From Microbulbifer sp. YPW1 (GTDB lineage: Bacteria > Pseudomonadota > Gammaproteobacteria > Pseudomonadales > Cellvibrionaceae), in contig NZ_CP055157.1 of the NCBI RefSeq assembly GCF_013367775.1, forward strand, positions 4,290,001-4,354,000: 64,000 nt of DNA, written 5' to 3'. Of the stretch, positions 17,810-28,165 are shown piece by piece. The notes beneath the pieces were generated by a model. The model was not told the DNA's origin, did not search any database, and saw only the letters and a list, made by a program, of their open reading frames with translations. The translations under genes were made by a program, and so were the position numbers. Position 1 is the stretch's first letter. Every line of letters begins with the position of its first letter.

Positions 17810-18889
17810 TTAACCGTTGCGCTGCTCGAAGTCCGCCATAAAGGCCACCAGTGCTTCCACCGCCTCCAGCGGAACCGCGTTGTACAGGGAGGCGCGCATA
17901 CCGCCCACGGAACGGTGCCCCTTGAGTGCCAGCAGGCCGGCTTCCTCGGACTCTGCCAGGAATTTCTTGTCGAGGCTGTCGTCCGCAAGAACAAACGGCA
18001 CATTCATCCGCGAGCGACTCTCCACCGAGACCGGACTGGAGAAGAAATCACTGCGATCGAGGAACCCGTAAAGCAATTGGGATTTTTTCAGGCTCAACTC
18101 CGCCATTGCCTCGACACCGCCCTGGGCCTTCAGCCACTTGAACACCAACCCGGAAAGGTACCAGGCAAAGGTGGGCGGGGTGTTGTCCATGGACTGACCA
18201 TCTGCGGCAACTTTCCAGCTGAGACTGCGCGGAATATCCGGCAGCGCGCGGTCCAACAGGTCATCGCGCACAATACCCACGGCGATACCCGACGGACCGA
18301 TATTTTTCTGCGCTCCGGCGTAAATAAAGCCGAACTTCTCTACCGCAAGCGGCTGCGACAGGATGGTGGAGGACATATCCGCAACCAGCGGACTTTTCAC
18401 CTCTGGAATGTACGGAAACTCGACACCACCAATGGTCTCGTTGGGCGTGTAGTGGAAGTAAGCGGCGTCGCTGCTTTCCTGCCAGGTATCCGCCGCCGGC
18501 GCATAGGAAAAGTTGCGATCTTCTGCCGAGGCCACGATATTCACCTCGCCGTAGCGCCGCGCCTCCTTGATGGCCTTTTCCGCCCACTGCCCCGTGTGGA
18601 TGTAGTCGGCAGTCTTGCTGCCGGCACCGAACAGGTTCCAGGGAATTGCACTGAACTGGCCGGTTGCGCCGCCCTGTAGGAACAGCACCTTGTAGTTGTC
18701 GGGAATGCCCAGCAGGTCCCGCAGATCCTGCTCAGCCTCTTCCGCCACTGCGGTAAACTCTGGCGAGCGGTGACTGATCTCCATTACCGAGCAGCCCACA
18801 CCCTGCCAGTCCAACAACTCTTCCTGCGCCTGCCGCAATACTGGCTCCGGCAGCGCCGCAGGACCCGCACAGAAATTAAACTTCCTCAT
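17810..18889 (-). CDS. serC: Phosphoserine aminotransferase
   Basis: 359 residues from the ATG at 18889 (MRKFNFCAGPAALP), with GGAAG seven bases upstream. The PLP lysine lies in FIYAGAQKNIGPSG, and the phosphate-binding HRSPEF and GGATGQF segments are conserved. The enzyme makes 3-phosphoserine for serine synthesis and also acts in pyridoxal phosphate synthesis. It is the first gene of the serC-pheA-tyrA/aroA-cmk-rpsA block. The 140 bases between it and the gyrA terminator should hold the operon promoter, which I could not assign with confidence. Confidence 0.97.
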   Translation of the reverse strand: MRKFNFCAGPAALPEPVLRQAQEELLDWQGVGCSVMEISHRSPEFTAVAEEAEQDLRDLLGIPDNYKVLFLQGGATGQFSAIPWNLFGAGSKTADYIHTGQWAEKAIKEARRYGEVNIVASAEDRNFSYAPAADTWQESSDAAYFHYTPNETIGGVEFPYIPEVKSPLVADMSSTILSQPLAVEKFGFIYAGAQKNIGPSGIAVGIVRDDLLDRALPDIPRSLSWKVAADGQSMDNTPPTFAWYLSGLVFKWLKAQGGVEAMAELSLKKSQLLYGFLDRSDFFSSPVSVESRSRMNVPFVLADDSLDKKFLAESEEAGLLALKGHRSVGGMRASLYNAVPLEAVEALVAFMADFEQRNG

Positions 18890-19056
18890 CGACGTACTTC
18901 CACAGAAGAAAACAAATGTATGTACACCCCGGAGCAAACCGGGGCGCCCTGAATTAAAAATTCACCAGATGGGCCAATGTCGAAACCCCCAAACCCAAAA
19001 CACATCACCGGGAGTTACAGGCCTTTCGCCAGGCAACAATGCTGACCGCACAAAGC

Positions 19057-19088
19057 CAAAAAAGGCCGCGAGATTTCGCAGCCTTTTG
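19057..19088 (-). terminator. Terminator of gyrA
   Basis: Read leftward, AAAAGGCTGCGA and TCGCGGCCTTTTTTT form a hairpin with a short AATC loop and a strong T-tract. It lies 22 bases past the gyrA stop. Confidence 0.9.
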
Positions 19089-19109
19089 GGGGTCAACCAG
19101 ATTCAGTCA

Positions 19110-21689
19110 TTACTCCTCGACGGCACCGTCAGCAGCCGCTTCACCCTCACCTTCGGGGTCATCTGCTTCCTGAATCCGCGCCAGACCCACAAGGTGCTCA
19201 CCGCTCTTCAGGCGGATAACCCGGACACCCTGCGTGTTACGACCGAGGATCGACACCTCGTCGACACGGGTCCGCACCAGGGTACCCTGGTCGGAAATCA
19301 ACATGATTTCCTCGCCCGGGTGAACCTGACAGGCGCCAACCAGGGCACCGTTACGCTCACTTTCAGCGATAGCAATAACACCCTGGTTACCGCGCCCCTT
19401 GGTGGGGAAGTCTGCTGTTGCAGTGCGCTTGCCGTAGCCATTCTCGGTAACCATCATCACCGAGCCGCCCTCTTCCGGGATCACCATGGCGATCACATAA
19501 ACCTCGTCGGCCATGCGGATACCGCGCACACCGCGGGACACACGCCCCATGGAACGCACGTTCTGCTCGGAGAAGCGCGCGGCCTTGCCGGCACTGGTCA
19601 GCAGCAGCACGTCGCGGCTGCCATCGGTAATCGCGGTGGCTACCAGGCGATCCCCCTCTTCCAACTCGATCGCGCGCAAACCAACACTGCGCGGACGGGA
19701 GAAAGCGGTGAGCGGGGTCTTCTTCACCGTACCGTTGGCGGTGGCGAAGAAAATAAAGTGGTCTTCGTCATACTCGGATACCGGCATCATGCTGCTGATG
19801 CGCTCGCCCTCTTCCAACGGCAACATATTCACCATCGGACGACCGCGAGATGCGCGCCCTGCAGTGGGTACCTCGTAGACCTTCAGCCAGTACACCTTGC
19901 CGTGGTTGGAGAAGCAAAGAATAGTGTCGTGGGAATTGGCGATCAGCAGGTGTTCGACAAAGTCTTCGTCTTTCACCTGGGTGGCAGATTTACCCATGCC
20001 GCCACGACGCTGCGCCTGATAGTCGGCCAGCGGCTGGCTCTTGGCGTAACCGCCATGGGAGATGGTCACCACCTTGTCTTCCGGGGTGATCAGATCCTCT
20101 ACAGAAAGGTCCTGGCGGGAAGCCACGATATCGGTGCGACGGGCATCGCCGTACTCTTGTTCCAGCGTTTCCAGCTCTTCGCGGATCACCTGCATCAGGC
20201 GTTCCGGGCTACCCAGAATTTCCAGGTACTCGGCAATCTGCTCGAGACGCTCGCTGTATTCCGCCAGCAGCTTGTCGTGCTCCATACCGGTCAGACGGTG
20301 CAGGCGCAACTCAAGGATGGCCTGGGCCTGAGCCGGAGACAGGTAGTAGCTGCCGTCGCGCAGGCCAAACTCCTGCGGCAGGTCGTCTGGGCGACATGCA
20401 TCGGCACCGGCACGTTCCAGGAACTGCTGCACCTCACCTACCGGCCAACCCTTGGCCAGCAATGCCTCACGGGCGTCTGCCGGGGTGGCGGAGGCCTTGA
20501 TCAGCTCAATCACCGGATCGATGTTGGAAATGGCAATCGCCAGACCTTCCAGGATATGCCCACGCTCGCGCGCCTTGCGCAACAGGTACACAGTGCGTCG
20601 GGTAACCACTTCCTGACGGTGGCGAATGAAGTATTCCAGCAGCTGCTTGAGGTTCAGCAGTTTTGGCTGGCCGTCTACCAGCGCCACCATGTTGATGCCG
20701 AAAACGCTCTCCAGCTGCGTCTGGGAATAGAGGTTGTTCAGGACAACATCACCCAATTCACCGCGCTTGAGTTCGATAACCACACGCAGGCCGTCTTTGT
20801 CAGACTCATCGCGCAGCTCGGAAATACCTTCGATTTTCTTGTCTTTTACCAGCTCGGCGATACGCTCGATCAGGCGCGCCTTGTTCAGCTGGTAGGGAAT
20901 CTCGTGAATGATGATGGTTTCGCGGCCGGACTTTTCGTCCCGCAGTACTTCCGCCTTGGCACGGATATAGATTCGTCCGCGGCCAGTGCGGTAGGCCATC
21001 AGAATACCGGCGCGCCCATTGATGATCGCACCCGTGGGAAAATCCGGGCCGGGGATATATTCCATCAGCTCATCGATAGACAGCTCACTGTTATCGATCA
21101 GCGCCAGACAGCCGCGCACCACTTCACTCATATTGTGAGGCGGAATGTTCGTGGCCATACCAACCGCAATACCGGAGGAACCGTTAACCAGCAGGTTGGG
21201 CACCCGCGATGGCAGGACTTCCGGCATCTGCTCGGAGCCATCGTAGTTATCGACAAAGTTGACGGTTTCTTTATCCAGATCCGACAGCAGCTCGTGGGCG
21301 AGCTTGTCCATACGGATCTCGGTATAACGCATTGCAGCCGCGCTATCGCCGTCGATGGAACCGAAGTTGCCCTGGCCGTCGACCAGCATATAGCGAAGGG
21401 AGAACGGCTGGGCCATACGCACGATGGTATCGTAGACCGCACTATCGCCATGCGGATGGTACTTACCGATCACGTCGCCCACTACACGAGCAGACTTTTT
21501 GTAGGGCTTGTTCCAGTCGTTTTTGAGTTCGTTCATGGCGAAGAGCACGCGCCGGTGTACCGGCTTGAGTCCGTCGCGCACATCAGGCAACGCACGGCCC
21601 ACAATCACGCTCATCGCGTAGTCGAGGTAGGATTGCTTAAGCTCTTCTTCGATATTGATCGGAGAAATTTCTTTGGCTATTTCGCCCAT
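19110..21689 (-). CDS. gyrA: DNA gyrase subunit A
   Basis: About 859 residues. The N-terminus [17 protein letters not shown] aligns with E. coli GyrA if translation starts at the ATG at 21689, which has AAGGA ten bases upstream. The ATG at 21701 directly abuts that AAGGA and would add four residues. The catalytic tyrosine region (about residues 110-130) and the GyrA box (QRRGGMG) are present. In the quinolone-resistance region, GDSAVYDT has Ser and Asp at the usual positions 83 and 87, the sensitive form. The tail is acidic ([12 protein letters not shown]). The gene has its own terminator. Confidence 0.98.
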   Translation of the reverse strand: MGEIAKEISPINIEEELKQSYLDYAMSVIVGRALPDVRDGLKPVHRRVLFAMNELKNDWNKPYKKSARVVGDVIGKYHPHGDSAVYDTIVRMAQPFSLRYMLVDGQGNFGSIDGDSAAAMRYTEIRMDKLAHELLSDLDKETVNFVDNYDGSEQMPEVLPSRVPNLLVNGSSGIAVGMATNIPPHNMSEVVRGCLALIDNSELSIDELMEYIPGPDFPTGAIINGRAGILMAYRTGRGRIYIRAKAEVLRDEKSGRETIIIHEIPYQLNKARLIERIAELVKDKKIEGISELRDESDKDGLRVVIELKRGELGDVVLNNLYSQTQLESVFGINMVALVDGQPKLLNLKQLLEYFIRHRQEVVTRRTVYLLRKARERGHILEGLAIAISNIDPVIELIKASATPADAREALLAKGWPVGEVQQFLERAGADACRPDDLPQEFGLRDGSYYLSPAQAQAILELRLHRLTGMEHDKLLAEYSERLEQIAEYLEILGSPERLMQVIREELETLEQEYGDARRTDIVASRQDLSVEDLITPEDKVVTISHGGYAKSQPLADYQAQRRGGMGKSATQVKDEDFVEHLLIANSHDTILCFSNHGKVYWLKVYEVPTAGRASRGRPMVNMLPLEEGERISSMMPVSEYDEDHFIFFATANGTVKKTPLTAFSRPRSVGLRAIELEEGDRLVATAITDGSRDVLLLTSAGKAARFSEQNVRSMGRVSRGVRGIRMADEVYVIAMVIPEEGGSVMMVTENGYGKRTATADFPTKGRGNQGVIAIAESERNGALVGACQVHPGEEIMLISDQGTLVRTRVDEVSILGRNTQGVRVIRLKSGEHLVGLARIQEADDPEGEGEAAADGAVEE

Positions 21690-21935
21690 ATTTTCAGGCA
21701 TTCCTTATCGTTAACGCCGCCAGCAAGGGCTGGCCCCCTCAATGCCCAGACGGCGTACCCGACATCGGGTAGCACAGCCAAAGGCTGAGAAACAGGCGGG
21801 GCTCACTGGTCACAGCCCCGATCAAGCGGGCGATTCTACCACAACTGGCGCCGCGTAGGACGACTTGTGCAGACTTGTTCACGCCGAGTTACGCCGCTAA
21901 AGTCTGCGACTTTCCTCTGGGACAAAAAACAGACA

Positions 21936-23303
21936 ATGGCTACCGCAAAAACCCCCGATCAACCTCGCAGCGCGAACAAAAAACAACCGATCGACACCCT
22001 GATACACGCTCGCTGGATTATTCCCGTGATCCCCCAACAGCGCGTGTATGAGAATTGCTCGCTAGCCATTGATGACGGCGTCATCGTCGCCATCCTGCCC
22101 AGGACGGAAGCGCAGCACCGGTTTGCCCCCTCGGAAGAGCACTTTCTGGACGAGCAGGTACTCATTCCGGGGCTGATCAACACCCATAACCACGCTGCCA
22201 TGAGCCTGCTGCGCGGCTTTGCCGACGACCACCCGCTGATGACCTGGCTGGAGAAGCATATCTGGCCAGCGGAGCAACAATGGGTTGCCCCGGAGTTTGT
22301 CGGTGACGGCACCCGCCTCGCCATTGCCGAAATGCTGAAAAGCGGCACCACCACCTTCTCCGACCAGTACTTCTTCCCGGAAGCCACCGCTGCGGCCGCC
22401 CGCGACGCCGGCATGCGTGCTCAGATCGCCTTTCCGGTGATCGACTTCCCCAATGCCTGGTCCAGAAACGGCTTTGACGCCATCGAGAAAGGGCTCGCCC
22501 TGCGCGACGACTACCGTTCCCACCCGCGTATCGGCCTCGCCTTCGCCCCACATGCACCCTACACCGTAGGCGATGAAACCCTGGCGAAAATCGCCGTGTA
22601 CGCCGGTGAGCTGGGCATGGCGGTACAGATGCACCTGCACGAAACCGCCGGCGAGGTGGAACGCGCCGTGAGCGATACCGGCGAGCGCCCCACCCAGCGC
22701 CTGCACCGCCTCGGCCTGCTGTCCCCGGAAATGCTGTGTGTGCACATGACCGCACTCAACGACGACGACATCACCCTGCTGCAGAAAACCGGCGCCCACA
22801 TCGCCCACTGCCCGCGCTCCAACCTCAAACTCGCTTCCGGGTTCAGCCCGGTGGGCAAGCTGCTGGAGGCCGGCATCAACGTCTCCATCGGCACCGATGG
22901 CGCAGCCAGTAACAACGGACTCGACATGCTGCTGGAAACGAACACCGCCGCCCTGCTGGCCAAGGCCGTCGCTGGCGACGCCGCCACCCTGCCCGCCCAT
23001 CAGGCCCTCGCCATGGCCACCATCAACGGCGCCCGCGCCCTGGGTATCGACGATGTGACCGGCAGCCTGGAAGCCGGCAAAGCCGCAGACCTGTGTGCGG
23101 TGGATTTGAGCGCGCTGGAGCAGCAACCGCTGCACGACCCGCTGTCCCAGCTGATCTACACCGCCAACGGGCACAATGTGCGCAACGTGTGGGTGGCAGG
23201 GAAGCAGCTCCTGAAAGAGCGCGAGCTGACCACCCTGAACGAGGAGGAACTCAGGCAACGAGCCGGGGTATGGCGTGATAGAATCGCGGGTCGCCTGAAC
23301 TAG
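21936..23303 (+). CDS. mtaD: TRZ/ATZ-family amidohydrolase, probable 5-methylthioadenosine/S-adenosylhomocysteine deaminase
   Basis: 455 residues from the ATG at 21936 (MATAKTPDQPRSANKK). LIPGLINTHNHAAMSLLRG carries the HxH metal motif. HLHETAGEV, HMTALNDDD and IGTDGAASNNGLDML supply the further metal-binding His and Asp of the mononuclear deaminase class. It is followed by ubiG, gph and a yciK-like gene, the same order as in Pseudomonas, where the first gene deaminates methylthioadenosine. It is divergent from gyrA across about 245 bases. Confidence 0.88.
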   Translation: MATAKTPDQPRSANKKQPIDTLIHARWIIPVIPQQRVYENCSLAIDDGVIVAILPRTEAQHRFAPSEEHFLDEQVLIPGLINTHNHAAMSLLRGFADDHPLMTWLEKHIWPAEQQWVAPEFVGDGTRLAIAEMLKSGTTTFSDQYFFPEATAAAARDAGMRAQIAFPVIDFPNAWSRNGFDAIEKGLALRDDYRSHPRIGLAFAPHAPYTVGDETLAKIAVYAGELGMAVQMHLHETAGEVERAVSDTGERPTQRLHRLGLLSPEMLCVHMTALNDDDITLLQKTGAHIAHCPRSNLKLASGFSPVGKLLEAGINVSIGTDGAASNNGLDMLLETNTAALLAKAVAGDAATLPAHQALAMATINGARALGIDDVTGSLEAGKAADLCAVDLSALEQQPLHDPLSQLIYTANGHNVRNVWVAGKQLLKERELTTLNEEELRQRAGVWRDRIAGRLN

Positions 23304-23423
23304 GCAGGTGCTGACGTAGTCAGACAATAAGAATCGAAGCTGGTGGTCCCGGGAACCGTTTCCGGGAACGGCAGCGCCAGCAAAGGTGGGAGAAATGGAT
23401 CCCACACAGACATTAAGGCCCAA

Positions 23424-24128
23424 ATGACCAACGTAGATCCGGCAGAAATCGCCAAATTCGAACAACTGGCCAGCCGCTGGTGGGACCAGCAGGGTGAATT
23501 CAAGCCCCTGCACGAGATCAACCCCCTGCGCGCCAACTATATAGACCAGCGCGCCCCCGTCGCCGGCAAGAAACTGCTCGACGTCGGCTGCGGCGGCGGC
23601 ATCCTCACCGAGTCCATGGCCCAGCGCGGCGCAGAAGTTACCGGTATCGACATGGGTGAAGCCCCACTCAATGTGGCCAGGCTACATGCGCTGGAGAGCG
23701 GCGTCAGCATTGACTACCGGCGGATCCCGGTAGAAGAACTCGCCGAAAAAGAACCCGGCAGCTATGACATCGTTACCTGCCTGGAAATGCTCGAACACGT
23801 GCCCGACCCGGCCTCTGTCATTCGCGCCTGCGCCAAACTGGTCAAGCCCGGTGGCCACCTGTTCTTCTCTACCATCAATCGCACTCCCAAAGGCTGGTTA
23901 TTTGCCGTGGTTGGCGCCGAGTATGTCCTGCGCCTGCTGCCCAAGGGCACCCACGAATACGGCAAGTTCATCCGCCCGTCAGAACTCGGCCGCTGGGTGC
24001 GCGAAGCCGGATTGCAAAGCCGCGACATCACCGGTATGACCTACAATCCCCTCACCAAGCAGTACAAACTCAACCCGAGGGACGTAGACGTCAATTACCT
24101 GATGCACACCACCCGACCCGCAGAATAA
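23424..24128 (+). CDS. ubiG: Ubiquinone biosynthesis O-methyltransferase
   Basis: 234 residues from the ATG at 23424 ([21 protein letters not shown]), with AAGG five bases upstream. The S-adenosylmethionine loop is [16 protein letters not shown], and the acidic second motif is [20 protein letters not shown] and [21 protein letters not shown] match UbiG closely. UbiG methylates two hydroxyl groups in ubiquinone synthesis. It is followed 18 bases on by gph, which is commonly co-transcribed with it. Confidence 0.96.
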   Translation: MTNVDPAEIAKFEQLASRWWDQQGEFKPLHEINPLRANYIDQRAPVAGKKLLDVGCGGGILTESMAQRGAEVTGIDMGEAPLNVARLHALESGVSIDYRRIPVEELAEKEPGSYDIVTCLEMLEHVPDPASVIRACAKLVKPGGHLFFSTINRTPKGWLFAVVGAEYVLRLLPKGTHEYGKFIRPSELGRWVREAGLQSRDITGMTYNPLTKQYKLNPRDVDVNYLMHTTRPAE

Positions 24129-24146
24129 ATCCAGAAGTACCTATTG

Positions 24147-24815
24147 ATGAAAGCTGTACTGTTCGACCTCGACGGCACCCTGTTCGACACCGCCCCGGAC
24201 TTCGTGGTGGTACTCAATGAGCTGCGCCAACAGGAGCAACTCCCGCCACTGGCGGACAACACCATTCGCGAGGTGGTTTCCAACGGTGCCCGCGCCATGG
24301 TGCGCCTGGGTTTCGGTGTCGACCAGGGCCAGACCGGGTTCGACCAGCTGCGCGAGCGGCTCCTCGACCTGTATCTCGCACACCTCGCCAAGCACACGGT
24401 ACCCTTTCCGGGCATCGAAAAGTTGCTGAACCAACTGGCGGAATATGGAATTGCCTGGGGCGTGGTCACCAACAAGCCTTCCGCCTACACCATTCCGCTG
24501 CTGCAAGCATTTGCACACCTGCCCACGCCCGGCGCGATTATCTGCCCGGACGATGTCACCAACCGGAAACCGGACCCAGAGCCCATTTTGCTTGCCTGTA
24601 AACGGATCGGCTGCGAGCCGTCTGAAGCAATCTATGTGGGCGATCACGTGCGCGACATCCAGGCCGGACGCGCCGCGGGCATGCCTACCGTTGCCTGCAG
24701 CTACGGCTATGTCGACAGCGGTGACGACCCGGAAAACTGGAACGCCGACCACCTGATTCATAATGCCAGCGAAATCTGGCCGCTGATCCAACAGCATTAT
24801 CTGAACAAGCCATGA
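24147..24815 (+). CDS. gph: Phosphoglycolate phosphatase (HAD superfamily)
   Basis: 222 residues from the ATG at 24147. The HAD nucleophile motif DLDGTLFDT is at residues 7-15. Motif II is VVTNKP, and the C-terminal motif is IYVGDHVRDIQAGRAAGM. The cap domain follows the first motif. Gph removes phosphate from 2-phosphoglycolate formed during DNA repair. A directly adjacent in-frame TTG at 24144 is the only upstream alternative. It lies between ubiG and the yciK-like gene. Confidence 0.9.
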   Translation: MKAVLFDLDGTLFDTAPDFVVVLNELRQQEQLPPLADNTIREVVSNGARAMVRLGFGVDQGQTGFDQLRERLLDLYLAHLAKHTVPFPGIEKLLNQLAEYGIAWGVVTNKPSAYTIPLLQAFAHLPTPGAIICPDDVTNRKPDPEPILLACKRIGCEPSEAIYVGDHVRDIQAGRAAGMPTVACSYGYVDSGDDPENWNADHLIHNASEIWPLIQQHYLNKP

Positions 24816-24881
24816 TCGATGCCGGCACATACGGCATACGAACATCGAAATCCGCAATAAAAGAAACGAGCTCGACCATTG

Positions 24882-25637
24882 ATGTCTGAAACCATCACCG
24901 ACTACACCGCACCCGCAGACCTGCTGAAAGACAAGGTCATCCTCGTTACCGGCGCCGGAGACGGCATTGGCCGTGTCGCCGCGAAAACCTATGCAGCCCA
25001 CGGCGCAACCGTGATTCTGCTGGGGCGCACCGTGCCGAAACTGGAAGCGGTGTACGATGAAATTGAAGCCGCGGGCGGCGCCAAGCCCGCCATCCTGCCA
25101 GTGGACCTGGCCGGCGTGAAATGGGAAGAACTGGAGTACCTGGCACAGGGTGTGGATCAGGAATTCGGCCGCCTGGACGGCCTGCTGCACAATGCTGGTG
25201 TACTTGGCCAACGCACACCAATTGCCAACTACCACTACGCCACCTGGCAGCAGGTAATGCAGATCAATGTGAACGCCGCCTTCGGCCTCACCAAAGCCAT
25301 GCTGCCGCTGCTGGAAGAGTCCAAGGCCGGATCGGTGATCTTTACCGGCTCCGGCGTCGGCCTGAAGGGCCGCGCCTACTGGGGCGCCTACTCCGTATCC
25401 AAGTTCGCCACTGAAGGCATGATGCAGGTGCTGGCAGATGAAGTGGAAGGCGTATCGAATATCCGCGTCAACAGCATCAACCCCGGCGCCACCCGCACCA
25501 ATATGCGCGCCGCCGCCTACCCGGCCGAAGACCCGCAAAGTGTCACCACCCCGGAAGACATTATGCCCACCTATCTCTACCTGATGGGTGACGACAGCAT
25601 CGGTGTCAACGGCAAGCAGTTCAACGCGCAGGGCTAA
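24882..25637 (+). CDS. yciK: YciK-family short-chain dehydrogenase/reductase
   Basis: 251 residues. The cofactor loop is VTGAGDGIGRVAAKTYA. LHNAGVLGQRTPI is the NAG motif, and YWGAYSVSKFATEGM holds the catalytic YxxxK. The C-terminal NPGATRTNMRAAAYPAEDP matches YciK, a conserved oxidoreductase of unclear substrate. An ATG at 24882 follows a TTG at 24879; the ATG is preferred. It ends the mtaD-ubiG-gph group. Confidence 0.9.
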   Translation: MSETITDYTAPADLLKDKVILVTGAGDGIGRVAAKTYAAHGATVILLGRTVPKLEAVYDEIEAAGGAKPAILPVDLAGVKWEELEYLAQGVDQEFGRLDGLLHNAGVLGQRTPIANYHYATWQQVMQINVNAAFGLTKAMLPLLEESKAGSVIFTGSGVGLKGRAYWGAYSVSKFATEGMMQVLADEVEGVSNIRVNSINPGATRTNMRAAAYPAEDPQSVTTPEDIMPTYLYLMGDDSIGVNGKQFNAQG

Positions 25638-25829
25638 CGGCTAAAACCGCGCATCAAACTGCGCCCTGGCAACACATCAACAAGCGACCCTGTTCGCACT
25701 TATCACAATCCCCCTGGGCCCCGGGTGGTGGCGCGGAAACCCCGTGATTACACTTTCCGAGGCCCGGCTGCATCCCTGCCTGACCGCAGCGCACCCATCT
25801 CATCATCGCGCCCAATCGGCGAGGGGGAT

Positions 25830-26777
25830 ATGAACACGTCACTTGCGAACGAACTCGGATCCCTGGCCAGCGAATCCCGCAATCCGGATACGCAGGATAT
25901 CGACCTGCTGCCGACCATGGGCATCCTCGAAAAAATCAATGACGCTGACAGCGGCGTGCCCGCTGTCGTCCGCCAATGCCTCCCCGATATCGCCCGTGCC
26001 GTGGATGCCGTGGTCACCGCCTTCAAAAACGGCGGCCGCCTGATCTATATGGGCGCGGGCACCAGCGGTCGTATCGGGCTACTGGACGCCGTGGAGTGCC
26101 CGCCGACCTACGGCGTGCCGGAAGGAATGGTCATTCCGCTGATTGCCGGTGGTGAGGCCGCTGTGCACCGGGCCCAGGAAGGGGCAGAGGACAGTCAAGA
26201 GCTTGGCGAAGAAGACCTGAAAGCCATCGAGCTGCAAAGCAAAGATGTAGTGGTCGGCATCGCCGCAAGTGGGCGCACCCCATACGTTACCGGCGGTTTA
26301 CGCTATGCCCGCAGTCTCGGCTGCACTGCCATCGCCCTCGCCTGCAATAAATCGGCGGTGATAGCCAAAGACGCGGATATCGCGATTTTGCCTGAGGTCG
26401 GGCCCGAGGTACTCACCGGCTCCACCCGCATGAAAGCAGGTACGGCACAGAAGCTGGTGCTGAATATGATCACCACCGCCAGCATGATCCGTATCGGCAA
26501 AAGTTTTTACAATCTGATGGTGGATGTGAAAGCGACCAACCAGAAGCTGGTGGATCGCACTCGCCGCATCGTCGCCGATGCCACCGGCGTATCCTATGAG
26601 GAAGCGGACCGGATACTGGAACAGTGCGATCACAACGCCAAAGTGGCGATCATGATGATCCTGAGCGGACTGGAACGCGCGCCGGCAGAGACCGCGCTGG
26701 AAAATGCAGATGGATTCCTTCGCCTGGCGCTACAGAACCTGGGAGCAAACGGGGGCCGCCCTAGCGGCACTCTCTAA
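25830..26777 (+). CDS. murQ: N-acetylmuramic acid 6-phosphate etherase
   Basis: 315 residues from the ATG at 25830, with GAGGGGG seven bases upstream. The SIS domain starts [27 protein letters not shown], which includes the catalytic Glu. [13 protein letters not shown] and the ESR-type phosphosugar motif [16 protein letters not shown] are conserved. MurQ cleaves the lactyl ether of MurNAc-6-phosphate during cell-wall recycling. No murP, anmK or murR neighbour is visible. A strong terminator follows. Confidence 0.96.
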   Translation: MNTSLANELGSLASESRNPDTQDIDLLPTMGILEKINDADSGVPAVVRQCLPDIARAVDAVVTAFKNGGRLIYMGAGTSGRIGLLDAVECPPTYGVPEGMVIPLIAGGEAAVHRAQEGAEDSQELGEEDLKAIELQSKDVVVGIAASGRTPYVTGGLRYARSLGCTAIALACNKSAVIAKDADIAILPEVGPEVLTGSTRMKAGTAQKLVLNMITTASMIRIGKSFYNLMVDVKATNQKLVDRTRRIVADATGVSYEEADRILEQCDHNAKVAIMMILSGLERAPAETALENADGFLRLALQNLGANGGRPSGTL

Positions 26778-26815
26778 AAGTTTGCTCAAGCAAAACCTTA
26801 AAAACGCTCGAAATA

Positions 26816-26847
26816 AAAATACCCGGGGAAACCCGGGTATTTTTATT
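26816..26847. terminator. Bidirectional terminator between murQ and a convergent small gene
   Basis: AAAAATACCCGGG, a GAAA loop and CCCGGGTATTTTT form a perfect hairpin with A- and T-rich flanks on both sides. It serves murQ on the plus strand and the gene at 26888 on the minus strand. Confidence 0.92.
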
Positions 26848-26887
26848 GCCTGCAAAGCAGAAGTGAGCCTAATAAGAGCGACGCCGA

Positions 26888-27226
26888 TTACTCCGCGGCG
26901 GATTCAATATCATCGGCGACTTCGGCAACTTTATCTGCAACATCATCCGCAGCCTCTTCAACAGCTTCAGATGTTTCGTCGAGCGCGTGCCCCATGGCTT
27001 CCGGCACATCGGCAAACACATCCCCCTCGACGGATGCCATCATCTCTTCGGAAGACTTAGCAGTCTCGGCAGCGGCGGTTTCCGCCTCTGCGACCGCTGC
27101 TTCCATTTCTTCGACAATGGTCTCTTCCGCTGTGACCGCTTCTGGCGCAGTGCTATCCAGATTCGCGTAATAAAAGTAACCACCGATGGCGGCAATGGCT
27201 ATGGCGGGAACGACAAGTTTTTTCAT
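26888..27226 (-). CDS. Small Ala/Glu-rich envelope protein of unknown function
   Basis: 112 residues from the ATG at 27226, with AGGGG seven bases upstream. The N-terminus MKKLVVPAIAIAAIGGYFYY is a signal anchor or signal peptide. The rest is strongly acidic, rich in Ala, Glu, Asp and Val, with no cysteine and a heptad-like spacing (EEMEAAVAEAETAAAETAK), so it may form a coiled coil in the periplasm. I do not recognise a family. It has its own ribosome-binding site and shares the strong terminator with murQ, which supports it as a real gene. Confidence 0.68.
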   Translation of the reverse strand: MKKLVVPAIAIAAIGGYFYYANLDSTAPEAVTAEETIVEEMEAAVAEAETAAAETAKSSEEMMASVEGDVFADVPEAMGHALDETSEAVEEAADDVADKVAEVADDIESAAE

Positions 27227-27388
27227 TTCCAACCCCTGAAAGTGTTGATTTATGATTATTTTCAAACTGCAGCACAACCATTTTTCCATGCCACGCGAGG
27301 TGTGAATGTGACCAGCAGCTCAAATTGGATTGTGCGACGCCCGCCGCTGGGGCAGAATCATTAGAACTCAACGATCACAACTGACATT

Positions 27389-27850
27389 ATGCGAAAGATT
27401 ACACAGGCCCAGACTCTCTCCACTTCCCTGTTACTAAGCGCGGCAGCTATCGCCACGCTCGCGTGCGCCCCCCTGGCCAGCGCCGATTCCCTGCAGGCAC
27501 AGCTTCAACAGTGCAGCCAGTTTAGCGACGACAACAAGCGTCTCGCCTGTTACGACAAGCTCACCGGCAGTCTGCAAAAACACGCGGAACAACAGTTTGG
27601 CCAGGAGCAGAAGCAGGCGGTTGAGGAAGCACCTGAATCCATCACCGCCACCATTACCAAAGCCGAAGAAGGTGCCTACGGCAAATTCATCTTCACCCTC
27701 GATAACGGCCAGGTGTGGCGCCAGACGGATACCAAACGTTCCATATTGAGGGATGGCGATCAGGTGACCGTCGAACGCGGTGCCTTAGGCTCTTTCCGGA
27801 TGCGCAAGACTACCGGCGGCCGCACCATGAGGGTAAAGCGGGTCAACTGA
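27389..27850 (+). CDS. Secreted protein of unknown function with paired-cysteine motif
   Basis: 153 residues. A signal peptide (ending near PLASADS) is followed by QCSQFSDDNKRLACYDKL, two cysteines spaced like a disulfide in a small helical hairpin, then a Gln/Glu-rich linker and a C-terminal beta-rich part (GKFIFTLDNGQVWRQTD...RMRKTTGGRTMRVKRV). The CxxF...RLxCYD pattern occurs in several uncharacterised proteobacterial envelope proteins. It stands alone between divergent neighbours. Function unknown. Confidence 0.8.
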   Translation: MRKITQAQTLSTSLLLSAAAIATLACAPLASADSLQAQLQQCSQFSDDNKRLACYDKLTGSLQKHAEQQFGQEQKQAVEEAPESITATITKAEEGAYGKFIFTLDNGQVWRQTDTKRSILRDGDQVTVERGALGSFRMRKTTGGRTMRVKRVN

Positions 27851-28165
27851 CGAGCCTTCGCAAAATGACCAAACTGACAGTTATGACCACGTCAGAGCGG
27901 CGTGGTTATAACTAAAACAACTGCCCTTCTCTTTTTTCACTTCCATTTTCTCTGTCAGCGCTGTCTTAGTCCGGTTATTTCACTCCGGAAACCTGCTGGT
28001 CGGTCTTTTTCCGGCGCAACATTCAACCGTCATCTATATTCAACTTGTCTACATGGCAATTTGAACGCCATGTCTCGATCCTGCGAAAGGACGACGCCGG
28101 TGGTTTACGGCAGGCAGGCGGTCACAAAGGCTACACCGCTCTGCCACAAGCATAAGGTTCAGACT
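27851..28165 (+). other. Intergenic leader of the sigma factor gene
   Basis: This 315-base stretch holds a hairpin (27880-27912) and an in-frame ATG at 28070 that has no ribosome-binding site; the frame after it has rare arginine codons (AGG). I see no separate gene. It probably contains the promoter and a long 5' leader, which is common for stress sigma factors. Confidence 0.45.
27880..27912. repeat. Inverted repeat upstream of sigma factor gene
   Basis: GTTATGACCACG and CGTGGTTATAAC pair over 12 positions with one G-U, around a 9-base loop. It lies 30 bases past the stop of the secreted-protein gene. No T-tract follows, so it is either a weak terminator or an operator. Confidence 0.5.

Noticed and set aside
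18969..21788. Long rightward open frame opposite gyrA (939 codons)
   Set aside because: It is a shadow of gyrA on the opposite strand, rich in His, Gln and Thr with no family motif; gyrA is unmistakable.
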